The notes: generated by a model not told the origin, from the sequence alone. A stretch of 64,000 nt of DNA from Riptortus pedestris (GCA_019009955.1 CM032232.1:74750501-74814500); one strand, 5' to 3'. Positions 45,819-57,731 are shown, numbered from the stretch's first letter. Program-made: numbers and translations.

Positions 45819-46888
45819 ATGGCTAGATTTACCAACGCTGAATACACGGACATAGCCTTATGTCTACGGATTCTGCGATGGCAATGCACGTCAGGCAGTT
45901 CGGGAATATCGCAGACGGTTTCCTGACCGAGAAACCCCACACAGAGGTGTTTTTACCAGCACTTTCAGAAGGCTTCGAGAGACTGGGTCCTTCTCATGTA
46001 ATCGTCGTGGAAACCGTATGCAGGCTCCGATGGTAGCCGACCTGAGGCGGAGGGAGAGGATACTTCAATACCAACCCTGGCACAAGCGTCCGGAGAGCTG
46101 CTACAGTTCTAAGCATACCAAAGACAACCATTTGGCGCACATTAAGGGCTGACCGCAGGCATGCTTACCATGTACAAAAGGTACAAAATTTAATACCCGC
46201 TGATTATCCCCGCCGATTAAATTTTTGTAATTGGTACAAAGAACAATTGCAAAACGATGTAAACTTAAGTTCGAAAGTAATCTGGACGGACGAAGCGACT
46301 TTCACACGTGCGGGCATATTCAATCAAAGAAACTACCACGTTTGGGCACATGAAAATCCCCGCGCTGTTAGAGAATTTCACTACCAGCATGAGTTTTCTG
46401 TAAACGTGTGGGTCGGTCTTTGTTATAATCGCATAATAGGTCCCGTATTTTTACCTGCTCGACTTCACGCTGAAAGTTATCATCTATTCCTGGAGAATGA
46501 CTTACGGGCACTTTTGGAAGATATCCCTTTGGAAACAAGGCTTGAGAGCTGGTTTCAACTCGATGGTTGTCCTGCACATTACGGAAGGGCCGTACGAGAC
46601 TGGTTGGACATCAACTACCCAGGTCGCTGGATAGGACGAGGTGGGCTGGTGCCTTGGCCTCCCCGGTCTCCGGACCTCACGCCACTAGATTTCTTCGTGT
46701 GGGGATTCGTGAAAGAAAATGTCTACCGAGAGCCCGTCCGCGCATGGGATAACCTCATCGAGCGCATCAGAATGGTTTGCAACCAGCTCACCGCAGAACA
46801 ATGTTTAGATGCAGTGCGATCTGTGAGTACGCGATGTGATGCGTGTATTGCAGCGAGAGGCCAGCACTTCGAACAACATTTACGTTGA
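45819..46888 (+). pseudogene. Mariner-like transposase (DD41D spacing), two frameshifts
   Basis: The enzyme would bind the inverted repeats, excise the element and insert it at TA. The ATG at 45819 opens with MARFTNAEYTDIAL. One extra base near 45861 shifts the frame, after which VYGFCDGNARQAVREYRRRF continues, a helix-turn-helix-like DNA-binding region. A second shift near 46060-46080 leads into NPGTSVRRAATVLSIPKTT, and then the frame is open to the stop at 46886-46888. The catalytic triad is kept: D in IWTDEATF (codon at 46289), D in WFQLDGCPAHY and D in SPDLTPLDFF, with 41 residues between the last two. That spacing is reported for rosa-type mariner relatives. The C-terminal frame alone (46247-46888, 213 residues) has no ATG near its start. 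About 355 residues if whole, a usual length. Inactive as read. Confidence 0.9.
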
Positions 46889-47197
46889 CGCTTTAGAAAT
46901 TAACGATGTAATTTTAGAGAAGGTAAAACCTTCAAAATTTTCAGGGTTTTTTTTTCTCACTAAGGTAAAAACTGAAACATTTATGTTTTCCTAGTAAGAA
47001 TATTTAATTATTTTATTAATTTTCTAAATTTTTAATCTTTTTTTATGTTTTAATCTTCAGTTATTGTTCATAATGTTATCTACTTTAAATAGGTAATTTA
47101 TTTATACTATGAATATTTGAATAAAAAAGTATTTATTATTTTTTCTTAATAAAAAATAATATTTTTTTTCAATTACATTTCTGTTAGTATAAGATTA

Positions 47198-47433
47198 TTA
47201 TTTATTTATTTATTTATTTATTAACGTCCACTTTTTGCAACTTAGGCTAATCGGGACGGGTTATCTACAGGTTACCACCCTTTTCTATCCAGGGTGGGAT
47301 TTTAGGACGTTATTTAATGAATTTCGTCACTAAATAATTTCCTTTGCCCAGGCGAGAATCGAACTCGCCACTCTAGGATTACCATGTGAGATAAAGGTCA
47401 ACGCTTTAACTCGCATGGCTAACCTGAGCCCCC
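47198..47433 (-). mobile_element. tRNA-derived SINE (family S), full length, inside the mariner-like element
   Basis: The best-preserved copy, 236 bp. On its own strand it starts GGGGGCTCAGG, has an A-box-like region at 47410-47421 and a B box (GTTCGATTCTC) at 47354-47364. Next come CCTGGGCAAAGGAAATTATT, TAGTGACG and ACCCGTCCCGATTAGCC, ending in (AAAT)n. The 12-bp duplication AGTATAAGATTA at 47186-47197 and 47434-47445 is exact. The insertion is therefore younger than the mariner-like element. Confidence 0.95.
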
Positions 47434-47520
47434 AGTATAAGATTAGAATGTATTGGAATAACATTTATTGCTAAAATTCATTCAAGGAATAAAATTCGCT
47501 CTTCCATTGGCCTTAACTAG

Positions 47521-47673
47521 TTTTTGCACAACTATTTTTAATTTTTTGTGATTTTCTCGAAAACGAAGCGAAAACGAAGCGAAAACGAGGCATATGCCAG
47601 AGGACTTTTTGTTTTAGTTTTTAGATCCTCTATCGATCCCTAAAGTTTGGCCGTTTGGTTTGGGGACACCCTG
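47521..47673 (-). repeat. Right terminal inverted repeat of the mariner-like element
   Basis: About 153 bp, the reverse of the left repeat, with an extra 11-bp unit in the GCGAAAACGAA stretch near 47560-47590. Confidence 0.85.
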
Positions 47674-47820
47674 TATATATATATATATATACAGTTTTGA
47701 ATGGACCTCATTTTCGTCATCTAATAGGTAGGATCGATGGACATTTGAAGAAAAATTTCAAAAATTCCGTCATGAGTACAACCTCAATAGCTGATTTCCC
47801 TTAAGCGAAATCTGCTAAAA
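47674..47820 (+). repeat. Family A repeat, right half of the split copy
   Basis: It resumes with TA, then TTTTGAATGGACCTCATTTT, GGATCGATGGACATTTGAAG, CATGAGTACAACCTCAATAG and the 3' hairpin (AGCTGATTTCCC / GCGAAATCTGCT), ending CTAAAA. Confidence 0.9.
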
Positions 47821-49255
47821 CAGTGAGTATCTATCATATAAATATGAAACAACAAACGCCTTCTGAACTTAACTAATATTTGATGCAAATATATGCTCTG
47901 TGGAGTTAGTGGTTGGTTTACAAAGTGGTGTGTGTATTTTACTCCTGATAATAACCGAATAGAAAATCCATGTCACACTGTGGGGAGAAGAAATGATATT
48001 ACTTTTAATTTTGTGTTGGAGTATAACGTGTATTCAATGACTATACTAACTCTCGACGAAAGTCCTAAGACTTATAGACATGCTCTAGAGAGTCACAGCT
48101 TCCCCTCTTCCTTCTTTGTTGAGAGAGCTAGAAGACAACAAGGGCATCAGGATATATTGTAATTAACAACAATGAAATTTCACGAAAGAAAATCGTTGGA
48201 GAATCATTCCTTAGTAGAATGCAATCGACTGGCATTTGTTCATAAAACCTACAACTTTGCCGAACCACCAGTCTTGACCTGTTGGTAGTGGTTCAATATG
48301 GACCTAGTCAAAGGAGGATACATTCCCCCAAATTGAATCTAAATAAACCGTTGGACCATCATTGATATAAGCATACTTGTAAGTCCAGGGTGTTTCCGGT
48401 GAAAAAGAATAATTGAATTTATTTCGGCTTGTTTATCCAGAGTGATATACAAGCTTCCGTCTCTACAAACCCAATTAAACAACAATAGATTTTAACTCCA
48501 TTTGATCAACAGCCATTTTAATTAACTCGGCAAAACTTCGACTAAACAAATGTTTCATCCTGTCTGCTGGACAGAGAGCTTTAGAATATTTTAAAAGCTA
48601 ATCCTACCTCTCGTATTAATCTGCTCGCCCGTAAGTTAACAAATATTGGTTAAGATTAAAGAATAATTAATTCATATAATGTCCTTTTTTAGAAGTGATA
48701 TGTTTCGAATGACCTCGACGTTTCCTGAGCGCACAACGTTTGCCTCTTGCTCATTGTTTTTATGGTTAGAGTCCTCGTCAAGGTTTGCAGACTACTCCAC
48801 GATCCCACTCAAGATCTGAGAAGCTAAGATCCAGATCAACTACTTGCACAAAAAATTATGGAGCGGTAAGAAGTTTGGAACGCAATTCTTTATTATTAGT
48901 AGTCAATGCTTTTGTGATTCAAAGGTCCGAAGACGTTGCTCAATGATATCCACTTCTATGAACTCTCTTCGGTAACATTAAGTTTACCGAGTTTTAAATT
49001 AAATACACTCTAAAGATCGTTGTCGAAGCACAATTCCAGAAGACATTCTTCCTATATGTAAATGAGTGCCAAAGGCAAGATCACCAGTACTTATAAATGT
49101 TATAAATTGGGGTCCTTGCGTGTTAAGGCATGAAAACAAAAAATCCTCATCACAGTGTGTGTACGGATAAATTAGTACAGTTTCTTCCTGCGCTGGTGTG
49201 TTATTTGGTGGGAGTCAGAATAACTCATTCTGATAACCTTGAAATATACCTTAAT
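47821..49255. other. Unassigned DNA
   Basis: No gene recognised. The 89-codon frame at 47893-48162 has no domain. GC content rises a little near 48690-48860 without any motif I can name. Confidence 0.4.
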
Positions 49256-49436
49256 GTTATTTATTAACGTTCACTTTGTGTTAAACGGGACGGGTTACCA
49301 CCCTTTTCTAGCCAGGGTGGGACTAAGGATTTTATTTAATGAGTTCGTCAATAAATAAATTCTGAATGCCCAGGTGAGAATCGAACTCTCCATATTTACC
49401 AAGTGTGATTAATAACAATGTCTTAACTGCCTTGTC
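49256..49436 (-). mobile_element. tRNA-derived SINE (family S), diverged copy
   Basis: Minus strand. Tail and 3' body (TTATTTATTAACGTTCACTT, GGGACGGGTTACCACCC, TAGCCAGGGTGGGACTAAGG), then CCCAGGTGAGAATCGAACTC (B box) and a decayed head to about 49436. It has a small deletion after the first segment. Confidence 0.85.
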
Positions 49437-52137
49437 CCATCTGATAAGCCTATCAGATTGACTTCCTAGATTCCCACTGCAGCAGTCTGGCTGGCAGCAC
49501 CGCTTCTTGGTATGTGAGCTCGGCACTGGACCTTTTATCTTATGATGAATGTCATCAGTTCAGATTAGCAGCTCCTAAGCCCTAGAAATCGTTTGCCACG
49601 TGTACTTGACGATCAGCCAGTGCCGCCACTTCCGATAAATATCCGACGAATGCTTAATTGGTGGCTAACGATCTCAAATATGTAAAATGCAAAGAAATAT
49701 GTAGTACATATTTATATTAAGACCAGATATTCAAAAACTATCGATTCACATAATACGTTATATTTGATTTTGTTTTGCTTACCTGGTCCATGCCATAACC
49801 CCACCAACTGGATTGGAGTGATGTTTTTGTCTTTGTCTTTTCAATCTCTGTCAATCAATTTTGAGATAATGAAGATAAAATTTTGATAAGTGCTTTCGCC
49901 AAAGAAAGTAAGAATACGGAGGCGTTAATGGGGATAAACGGGGAATACTGAAATGCAAATTTTACATTTTTCTCCAAATATTGGAATAAGTAAAAATTAC
50001 TACAATATTAAGCGAGAAATATGAAATTCGAGTTTTTGTTATTCCCTCGTGTTCCCAATAATCCCTTAATGACTAAAGGGCACTGATTAGAAAATAAGGG
50101 TGGTAATGAAAGGATGATGTGAATTCATTAGGTTCAAGTAGGAGGAGAGAATGTATAGGTCCTTTTCGTTATATATTATGAATACTTATCTAATATGGAG
50201 CATAAAAAATGGTGTACACTATTCTGAAGATACACCAAACTCCATATATTTCACAAATTTTAAGAAACCAGTTTCATTCTCACAGCCGATAGATTTCGTT
50301 GTGAATTCGTTATTAAATATTGATATTGAGTGTTGAGTGTGGTAAATGCCAAAGGCTTGCACAGATTTCCTTTGACGTGGATGTTATTTGTTCTTTTGCC
50401 TTACGTTTTTTTTTTTAGTTTATTCCTCTTTTTGCCAAACGTGGTTTAAGGTCTATGCAAAGATCCTTTATTTACGATATTGACAGCTCTTCAAAGGCAA
50501 CAAAAGTCTTTCTTCTCTCCCTTCTTTGTGAGGAAATGTTGAATCTTTACAGAATCATAAGCGTTTATTTTCCGGTAAAAAAGGTTTTCCTATTTGAGCA
50601 AACAACATTATCTATTTTCTTTTCACAATATAATTCTAAAAACCATACTGCTTAGATATTCAGGTTTTCAACCCATTGGAATTCATGTTTGACTGATTTC
50701 ATTCATTATTCGATGAAGACAATTCATTGGTGAACTTAAATTACGTCAGTTGGTCTTAAATTATTTATTTCTCAAAATAATGTACATTCGTCCCGCATCA
50801 ATTTTTATAATTATCACTGTTCTATTAGATGCCAGTATTTATAAGAATACTTAATAGTTATAAACAGTTGGATTAACACGGACTCGAGCATTGTAGCTCT
50901 TTTAGGAAAATAACATAAATAAAACATAAAACATATTTAAAAAAAATAGTAGCGTGGTTCCGTGTCATTTAAAATTGCCAGATTGTTAAAAATTCTTAAT
51001 TTTTTTTTTTTTATAAACTGGCTTTTGAATAATCTTTCAAGTCAAGTAAGAACTCATGAAAGACCTTTTGCATTAAAATAAACTACTATATATGAGAAAT
51101 CACTGATAAACTTTACGAATTAAACATTAAATTTCATTCTGTATTACTCTCTATTAGCATCTCCATTTAATTATTTTATTCTGAGAGTGCTTTCAAAGAC
51201 GCCTCATCTTCAGTGTTCTGATAAAACTCCTATAATTTACGTACATAAAAAACTATGAGTATTTCTGTATTTTTTCTAGCTGAGGGTCAAATAATTAAAA
51301 GTCACTTCAATGAGCTGAAACGCTTAATTGACAGGAGATAAACTTATCTACAGGATTCAAGTTTTAGTCGTTGCCCTTCGGTTGATTTTTTACACCACGT
51401 TGAGAATTTTACTATTTATTTTTATACTTCTCTTTCTTAGATCGTTAGCCCTAAAGATTATAAGCTGCATTCGTATCATGGTAGCGACCTCAATGGCGAA
51501 TTTCCGTTAGAAAATCGTTTACATAGATGACACATCCGGGAATATTTTGTGCCAAGGTAATCGGTACGAGGCACCCCTTGGCCCAGTAACATCCTCAGAG
51601 GGTAGGAGTGCTCTTATCGAGCGATCCTCATCTACTATTTAGTGCATTTACTCCCACGCTTACACCATCTCTTCTCTCACCCCTCCCACAATTTTCTCTA
51701 TATCTCTACCTCTATAGCTTCCATTAAAAAAAACAAAATTACAACTTACTCTACTAGAAGAGCTAAGTCAAAATGAAACCAATAACCTTTAACAACAAAT
51801 TAACCCTTTTAATATTCTTTGCTTTGTATGTTTGTTCACTTCAAGAAATTATATTCGTAACATTTTTCATTAATCATCGCTTATTCCATCTTTGCGGCTT
51901 CTTATCACTCTCAGCTCTTGCAAGTGTCTGTTACTACTAGAGCTGCCTTTTTTAAACACGTGATTTTAAAATTAAAAAAAACTAAAACAACCTCTTCTGA
52001 ATAAAGCAGATAACATGCTACCTAAAAAGTGCAGCAGTAGGGAAGGAAACCAGATATCTGCATAAAATATGTTAATTTGGTACATTTAAATCAGCAGTTC
52101 GTTACATGTGGATCGTCATTTGACCTGAAGAGAGGGT
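49437..52137. other. Unassigned DNA
   Basis: AT-rich with a GC-richer patch at 49440-49640 that shows no gene. Open frames at 49332-49526, 50151-50336, 50455-50655 and 51328-51510 are anonymous. T tracts lie near 50407-50418 and 51000-51012. Confidence 0.4.
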
Positions 52138-52960
52138 TAAAAAAGTTCACCACGCAGGTGCTGCTTAAACTGAGACGATTTTTTCGACGTGGAATATAAC
52201 ACGCTGGTGACCTCATCTCACCGTTTTGATAGATGATTATTGACTGAGGTACATGAAGTGAAAGTCGGATAAGTAGAAACTGTTAACAAAAGGCTGAAAT
52301 CAGAAAAAAATGCAAATTACTCAGTCATTTTTTCAGTTAGAGTAATCACGTATAGAACAATAGTTGTAGAAAAGTAAAATTCCAACTACTTTGATTAAAT
52401 TAAAGTTATCTATCTGACTCATAGTAACCAAGATATATGGGATCTTCAATATTTCCTCCTCTAAACCCACCCCAATGTACATGTATCTCACACAGTAAGA
52501 GTTCGATAAAAAACAATATTTGGTAGTTAAGCTTCCAATAAAATGATACATGATATAACAGCTTATTGTCAATATGACAATAGGAGAGTTGGGTTTATTA
52601 AAGTGTGAAAACTAAGAAATGCACATATCTCTGTTAATACCTATTCAACGCAGAGAAAAAATATTGATAACAATATTTACAGAAGATTGATTTAATAAAC
52701 TTTTTTGATTCGACTCATAGTAAAGGATGTATTTTAGATTATCGATTTTCCTCTCCTTTACCCCCTTCCAGTAGGAGTTCAGCCATTAATGAGCTTGGAC
52801 TATAGTTTTATATGAAACCTAAATGTGAAGTTTGGTAACGATCAAACAAATATTGTGACCGCTAGAGTTGCAGACAAGTATATATGCGGACCTCATTTTT
52901 GTCATCTCCTAGCACAACTGCAAATTCGATTCCTCTTAAAGAGAACTCTGCTTAAAAACT
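52138..52960 (+). repeat. Family A repeat, long form, decayed, both ends traceable
   Basis: A decayed 5' end (CCACGCAGGTGCTGCTTAAA), the second-subfamily segment CTGGTGACCTCATCTCACCG, the long-form piece (AAAACAATATTTGGTAGTTA), GGTAACGATCAAACAAATAT, GACCGCTAGAG, GCGGACCTCATTTTTGTCAT and a decayed 3' hairpin ending CTCTGCTTAAAAA. The TA tract is nearly gone. Two open frames (52333-52572, 52825-53007) overlap it and are not genes. Confidence 0.8.
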
Positions 52961-53544
52961 TAATCTCCCACCAGTGGCAATCTAAGTTCATGTGTGAACT
53001 ACCGTAATATCGGTACTGGGATTGTATGTGGTGCAGTCTAGTCAGCAATTTGACCTAACAGGTCTATCAGGATGATTTTGACTCTCCCAGGCCCTATTTG
53101 CAGAGAGACAACCACCTGCCACAGCTTCCTGGAGGAGTGATCTGCACATTTGACCCTCCCCAGGTTAAGTCAATTGAAAACGACTCATTCCAGATGTTTC
53201 TTCAATAACTGGGGAAGAGCACTTGATTTTCTCGCTCTGGTAATTACCAGTTTTTTTTTCTTACATCCTTATACATTATAAAATAATTTGAGTTTCACAT
53301 CATAGTTCATAAAGTTCTGTCTAGTTACCGGCACAATGCGGAAATGAAATATGTTTTAGGTGTCTTTGTAGAGACAACTAACAGAATAGTAAATAAAACA
53401 GGATTATAGTTTGTTATGAAGTGAGTAGAGTTTTAACATTCGCTAACTAAGAAGATTTATTGCTGAAGATTTAAAAAGAAGTTTTTTTTTTTTTTTCAAG
53501 CGACCCAATCTAGTAGCTACTTTTTCTAAGGAAACTCCACTAAA
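52961..53544. other. Unassigned DNA
   Basis: A GC-richer patch at 53050-53200 has no recognisable gene. A T run lies near 53481-53497. Confidence 0.4.
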
Positions 53545-53960
53545 AGTAAGGGGCTGCGTAAATTAAGTTGATTTCCCGAGTGCTGTAAACGAAGATGATC
53601 CGCCAACATCTTTCCTACTTTTATTTCTCCTGTAATAAGAAACCTTTATATTCAAGATGAAATATTAAAGGCGAGCATGAAATGTTTAGTGGCTCAGTGA
53701 AAAACGCTTTGAAATGAGAGACCGGTTACTGAAGGCTAAAGAAACAAACAATGAAATACCATGCATTAAAATATATAAAGAGTCCAACTTGGGAAAGAAA
53801 TTTAATTTACAACATGATTAGTTGTAGTTTGCTTTGCTATTGGATTCAAAATAAGTCAGATGTTTCGAATTTTCCATTTTCCTCCCTGTTGGGCCGATTC
53901 TGTCCGTTAACAATTTCGGTCCTTCTTCTCCCCTTTCTGGGGTGAAAAGTGTAAATATAA
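53545..53960 (+). repeat. Family A repeat, 5' part, decayed
   Basis: GGGGCTGCGTAAATTAAG, TGATTTCCCGAGTGCTG, then CAGATGTTTCGAATTTTCC and GGGCCGATTCTGTCCGTTAA follow the family order. The copy fades before the palindrome and TA tract. The frame at 53751-53945 lies within it. Confidence 0.6.
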
Positions 53961-55045
53961 AATTTATCTTCAATATCACAAAATCGGCGGCTAATTGAAA
54001 GCACGAGAAACTACATATTCATAAATAAATATCAAATGTTTAAAATCACACCGATTTCCCTTTTGCATTTGTTTACTACGATTCGAAAAAAATAATGTAT
54101 GCAAAGCCGTAGGGTTAGCTAACTGACCCTCGAATCTATTAATGTTGACATTTTAGCGTTGTGGCTATTGTTAGCCGGAGTTCTGTATGACATTGTTGGC
54201 CTGAATACATATTGCTGATGAGATGTGGGCTGACAAAGTCTGTGGAAACGTCAACCTCCCACTCCGTGTTTCCTACTGCGAAATATTCCATTAATAGTCG
54301 ACCTATCTCCTCTAACAAGGAAAATTGTCATTTCTCTGACAATGTCACGTATCCCTTGATTCTAATGCTTCTAGCCGGGCCACATTACATACTAGTGTTT
54401 TGAGCGTTCTCTTCAGAGTCAGGAAATTGCTGTTTAGTTTAGTTCCTTAAGCTACTAAACTTTAATGCGGTATAATGAGATCTATGGGAATTTAATTCTG
54501 TATTTACTCATCTGAAAATGTCCAAGAACTTGAAAAGGGAACCGCGGTTACCATTTCTCTGTTACTAATTGAAATTACAGGCAAATAAGCGAAACGGTCG
54601 TTCGATTACGCTGAAATGTCGCCCAAGGATTTTCTTAAATAGCTTTAATTATTTTTCTGATGGACAGACGCTCATCAAGCCTGCGAAATCACCCATATAG
54701 GGTGATAAGAACAAGATTAACAAGAATTGCATCGTACAAATAGTACAATGCAACTGTCGTTAAGGCCACTACTTACCTTTTGAATTGAGAGAGCTCATAT
54801 GATTGAAATATAGTAGAAACTCATGTCTCTTTTCAACAATGCCTTTCTGAACATATTATATATTCAGTTCGTATAGTATCATCGAAATATAACTTTATGA
54901 ATGGAGTCTCTCTCCCAAGCACGTTTTGATAGAGAAGTTTTAATGAACTTGATGCCTCTGTTATAAACGTTGAATTATTTTATTTCCACTTATTTATTTT
55001 ATTATGAATGTGATGGCTTTCATTTGAATGTTATTTTATATTTAA
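53961..55045. other. Unassigned DNA
   Basis: Nothing recognised. The frame at 54212-54403 has no domain. Confidence 0.4.
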
Positions 55046-55651
55046 ACTAGCGGACCCGACAGACGTTGTCCTGCATGATATTTCAAGCGATTAAGATATT
55101 AAATTTAATAATATTATAGTTAAAACAAAAGCTACTTAATAACACAAAAAACTTTTGTTATGTACACGTTTACCTTAACACAAATAGAAAATGAAATATC
55201 GCGAATTTTTTATTCAGGCCTCCCTTATAACCCCCACTCCCGTTCGTACCTAAAAAATTTAATATAGCTTATAATCATGGAAGAATTACTGTTAATTCAC
55301 ATACCGAGTTTTGTTGAGTCCTTTGTGCCCAATACAATTGTTGGCTCCCACTTTAATCTTTTAGTGTATATCTCGTTTATACTCGACAAAAGTGAATATA
55401 ACAAAAGTTACTCTAAATAACAAAATAAACAATTTTTTTCCTGTGCGTATTTGCCGAAAAACCAATAAGAAACGAAATATCCCTATTTTTAATTTTATGC
55501 CTCCCTTACAACCCCCACTCCTACTCCATCTGTCGGGCTGATTTGTGAATCTAAACCATCCAGGGCATCACCCAAACGCATACAAAAAGAATCATTCAAA
55601 TCGGCCCAGCCGTTTAGGAGGAGTTCAGTGACATACACACGTACAGTAGAA

Positions 55652-55655
<4 letters not shown>
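55046..55655 (+). repeat. Family B dispersed repeat, copy 3 (variant ends)
   Basis: It begins ACTAGCGGACCCGACAGACG, different from copies 1 and 2 after ACTAGC, but shares the internal module, present twice with anchors near 55215 and 55493 (about 278 bp apart). The end is CATCCAGGGCATCACCC...AATCGGCCCAGCCGTTTAGG, followed by a TA tract. ACTAGCGGACCCG...-type starts with a CAGCCGTTTAGG end are widespread in arthropod genomes. The class is not clear to me. Confidence 0.8.

Positions 55656-55710
<55 letters not shown>
55656..55710. repeat. (TA)n microsatellite
   Basis: A TA run directly after family B copy 3. Confidence 0.9.
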
Positions 55711-55716
<6 letters not shown>

Positions 55717-56729
55717 TTAAATAACGCATTAGAATTGGTAGCTCTAATGAAAAGGATGTAAATGTCAATTACATTATTTTAATAAAACGTCTTGTTCCCT
55801 GAGAAAATTTGATTTTATGTTAAACATAATGAGCTTCTTCCTTGGTTCATTTAAAGCCAATTTTTAATGGTCTTTGTCAAGTTTATAACTTTTAATGGCC
55901 TTATCGCAAATCATAGGCTTTGTTTTCCTCCGGGGAACTTTTTCTCAAGAGGAGTGAAGAGTTAGATGTTTATGCTCCATCAAAGAGAAAATTGATTTGT
56001 CCTTCTGTATGCCGAGTTTATTAGCATATAAACTTCTGAAAATCAATCTTAAGGGTATTAGAATCTCAGAGAAGCCCCTTGTTAGTAAATTGTCTGGATA
56101 GATCTCGAATTTCTAAAGAATTTTGAGCTGATATTTCATTTACATAGTATTAATGTAACCCTTTTGAGAAAGGAAATACTTTAATAAATAAAATTGATAT
56201 AAAATACGATCTTCATTATTCTCCGTGTACTTTGCCTTCAAATAGTTGTGTGATATCGAATAAAGCCACTTCTCGGCGCTTGTAATGTCTATTTCAAGAG
56301 AAAATAGCCTTTCATTTAAAACTCAAATAAACAAAATAAAATTCTTCATAAAACTGTAAGCATATAAGTACAAATAAAAATAATACATTGGCTGCATATA
56401 ATCCTGGTTGTGGCACACCATTTTTAACTTGAAATAAAACTTTGCAATTTCAATTGTGACTTAATTATTTTTAATTTATATGGAATCATAGTATTTCCGT
56501 GCCACCAAAGCAGGCGCTATAGAAATTTTGGAACTGCTAATTAAAAATGAAATCTAATGTTCAACGTAATACAAGTCTTTAATACTGAGAAACATTTATT
56601 AAGTGTCATTTTAATACATTAATTGTTTAATATAGTTTTCATATTCCTATAAATAAAGTATTTGTTAGATTGTTTAGGTTTGATAAACTTTTCTCAGATT
56701 ATACCTTAGCGGTTTTAAAAACTTTCATT
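55711..56729. other. Unassigned AT-rich DNA
   Basis: Nothing recognised. Confidence 0.4.
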
Positions 56730-57045
56730 TTTACCAGATTTCCCTTAATAAGGGAATATTAATGATAGGGGCAGGGGTTTACAGGAGTGATTTGAAAACT
56801 AAAAAATCTCCGTTGGATCAAAAAATCGTTTTAAAATATTGATGAGTTGTATACATTTTCACGTAACTCAAATATTAAGGAAGCAATTCATAATTTCTTC
56901 ATTTCAGCCTTCCGTAAACACTCACTTCTACTTATGAATTTTCGCCTAGAAATAGAAGACATTTATATGGTGGGATCATTTCATACCAGCACGTAAGGCA
57001 CCTGCTCAGTTTATGCAGCCCTCCGTTGACATTTTATTTTTTTGT
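56730..57045 (-). repeat. Family A repeat, internally deleted copy
   Basis: Minus strand. A decayed 3' hairpin at the left (CAGATTTCCCTTAATAAGGG) joins directly to the GGGGTTTACAGGAGTG and ATCTCCGTTGGATC segments (TA tract lost), then TTCAGCCTTCCGTAAACACTC and the 5' end (TTTATGCAGCCCTCCGTTG). Its 5' end faces that of the next copy. Confidence 0.75.
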
Positions 57046-57105
57046 AAAAAGGCCAGTAATGATCGTTTTTAATATGCATACACTGATATCAAAGTACAGC
57101 AGTCT

Positions 57106-57731
57106 AAAAAAAGTCCGTCACGCAGGGGCAGCGTAAGCTAAGCAAATTTCCCACGTAAAATTTTACAACAGAGAAATCTGCCCACTAATAACAGTAGTAG
57201 TAACGAGTCTCTAAACCAATTTCACGAGAGCCGAACGGTTACGGAAACGGCCGAACTAGCTTTCGGCGGAAAATTCCGAATAGAACCGACTTCAGCTGTT
57301 ATTATACACTTAATAAAAATGCAAATATCTCAGTTAATATTCAAGATAGAGAATAAATGCAATATTTATAGTAAATGTAATTTGCAATTAGGTTGGTTCT
57401 ATAACATTTTTCGATTCGACCTATAGTAACGGAGATATTTTGAAAATTCCTCTCTAAACCAACCTTCCAGTGGATTTCAGCCATTAAAGAACTTGATCTT
57501 TCTTTATAAGTACATAAAACGGCTAAATACCAAGTTTTGCAATGATAAAAAAATTGGGACAGCTAGAGCGTTAACAGCCAGACATATATATAAATATATA
57601 TATAATTTTGAAAGGACTTCATTTTCATCATCTCCTGGGTAGGATCGATGGACATTTGATGAAAAATTTCGAAAATTGTGTCATGAATACGACCTCAATA
57701 ACTGATTTCTCTCAAGGGAAACTGCTAAAAA
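57106..57731 (+). repeat. Family A repeat, complete copy
   Basis: 5' end AAAGTCCGTCACGCAGGGG with a one-base change in the hairpin arm (CAGCGT), CTAAGCAAATTTCCCACG, the internal segments, a mutated palindrome (AGCTAGAGCGTT), a short TA tract, GGATCGATGGACATTTGATG and a decayed 3' hairpin ending CTGCTAAAAA. Confidence 0.85.

Larger units (their letters stand above)
45238..47673 (+). mobile_element. Mariner-like (Tc1/mariner superfamily) DNA transposon, end to end
   Basis: Both ends read CAGGGTGTCCCCAA in inverted orientation and are flanked by TA at 45236-45237 and 47674-47675, the target duplication of this superfamily. The terminal inverted repeats are long (about 141 and 153 bp). Inside lies one transposase gene on the plus strand, inactivated by two frameshifts. 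Two later insertions lengthen the element: a SINE in the 3' region (12-bp duplication) and probably a truncated retroposon in the 5' region. Without them the element would be about 1.9 kb. Confidence 0.9.

Noticed and set aside
46368..46752. Other-frame open frames within the transposase
   Set aside because: They are shadows of the transposase reading frame, which has the conserved catalytic motifs.
52333..53007. Two open frames of 60-79 codons
   Set aside because: Both lie inside a family A repeat copy and are not conserved in other copies.
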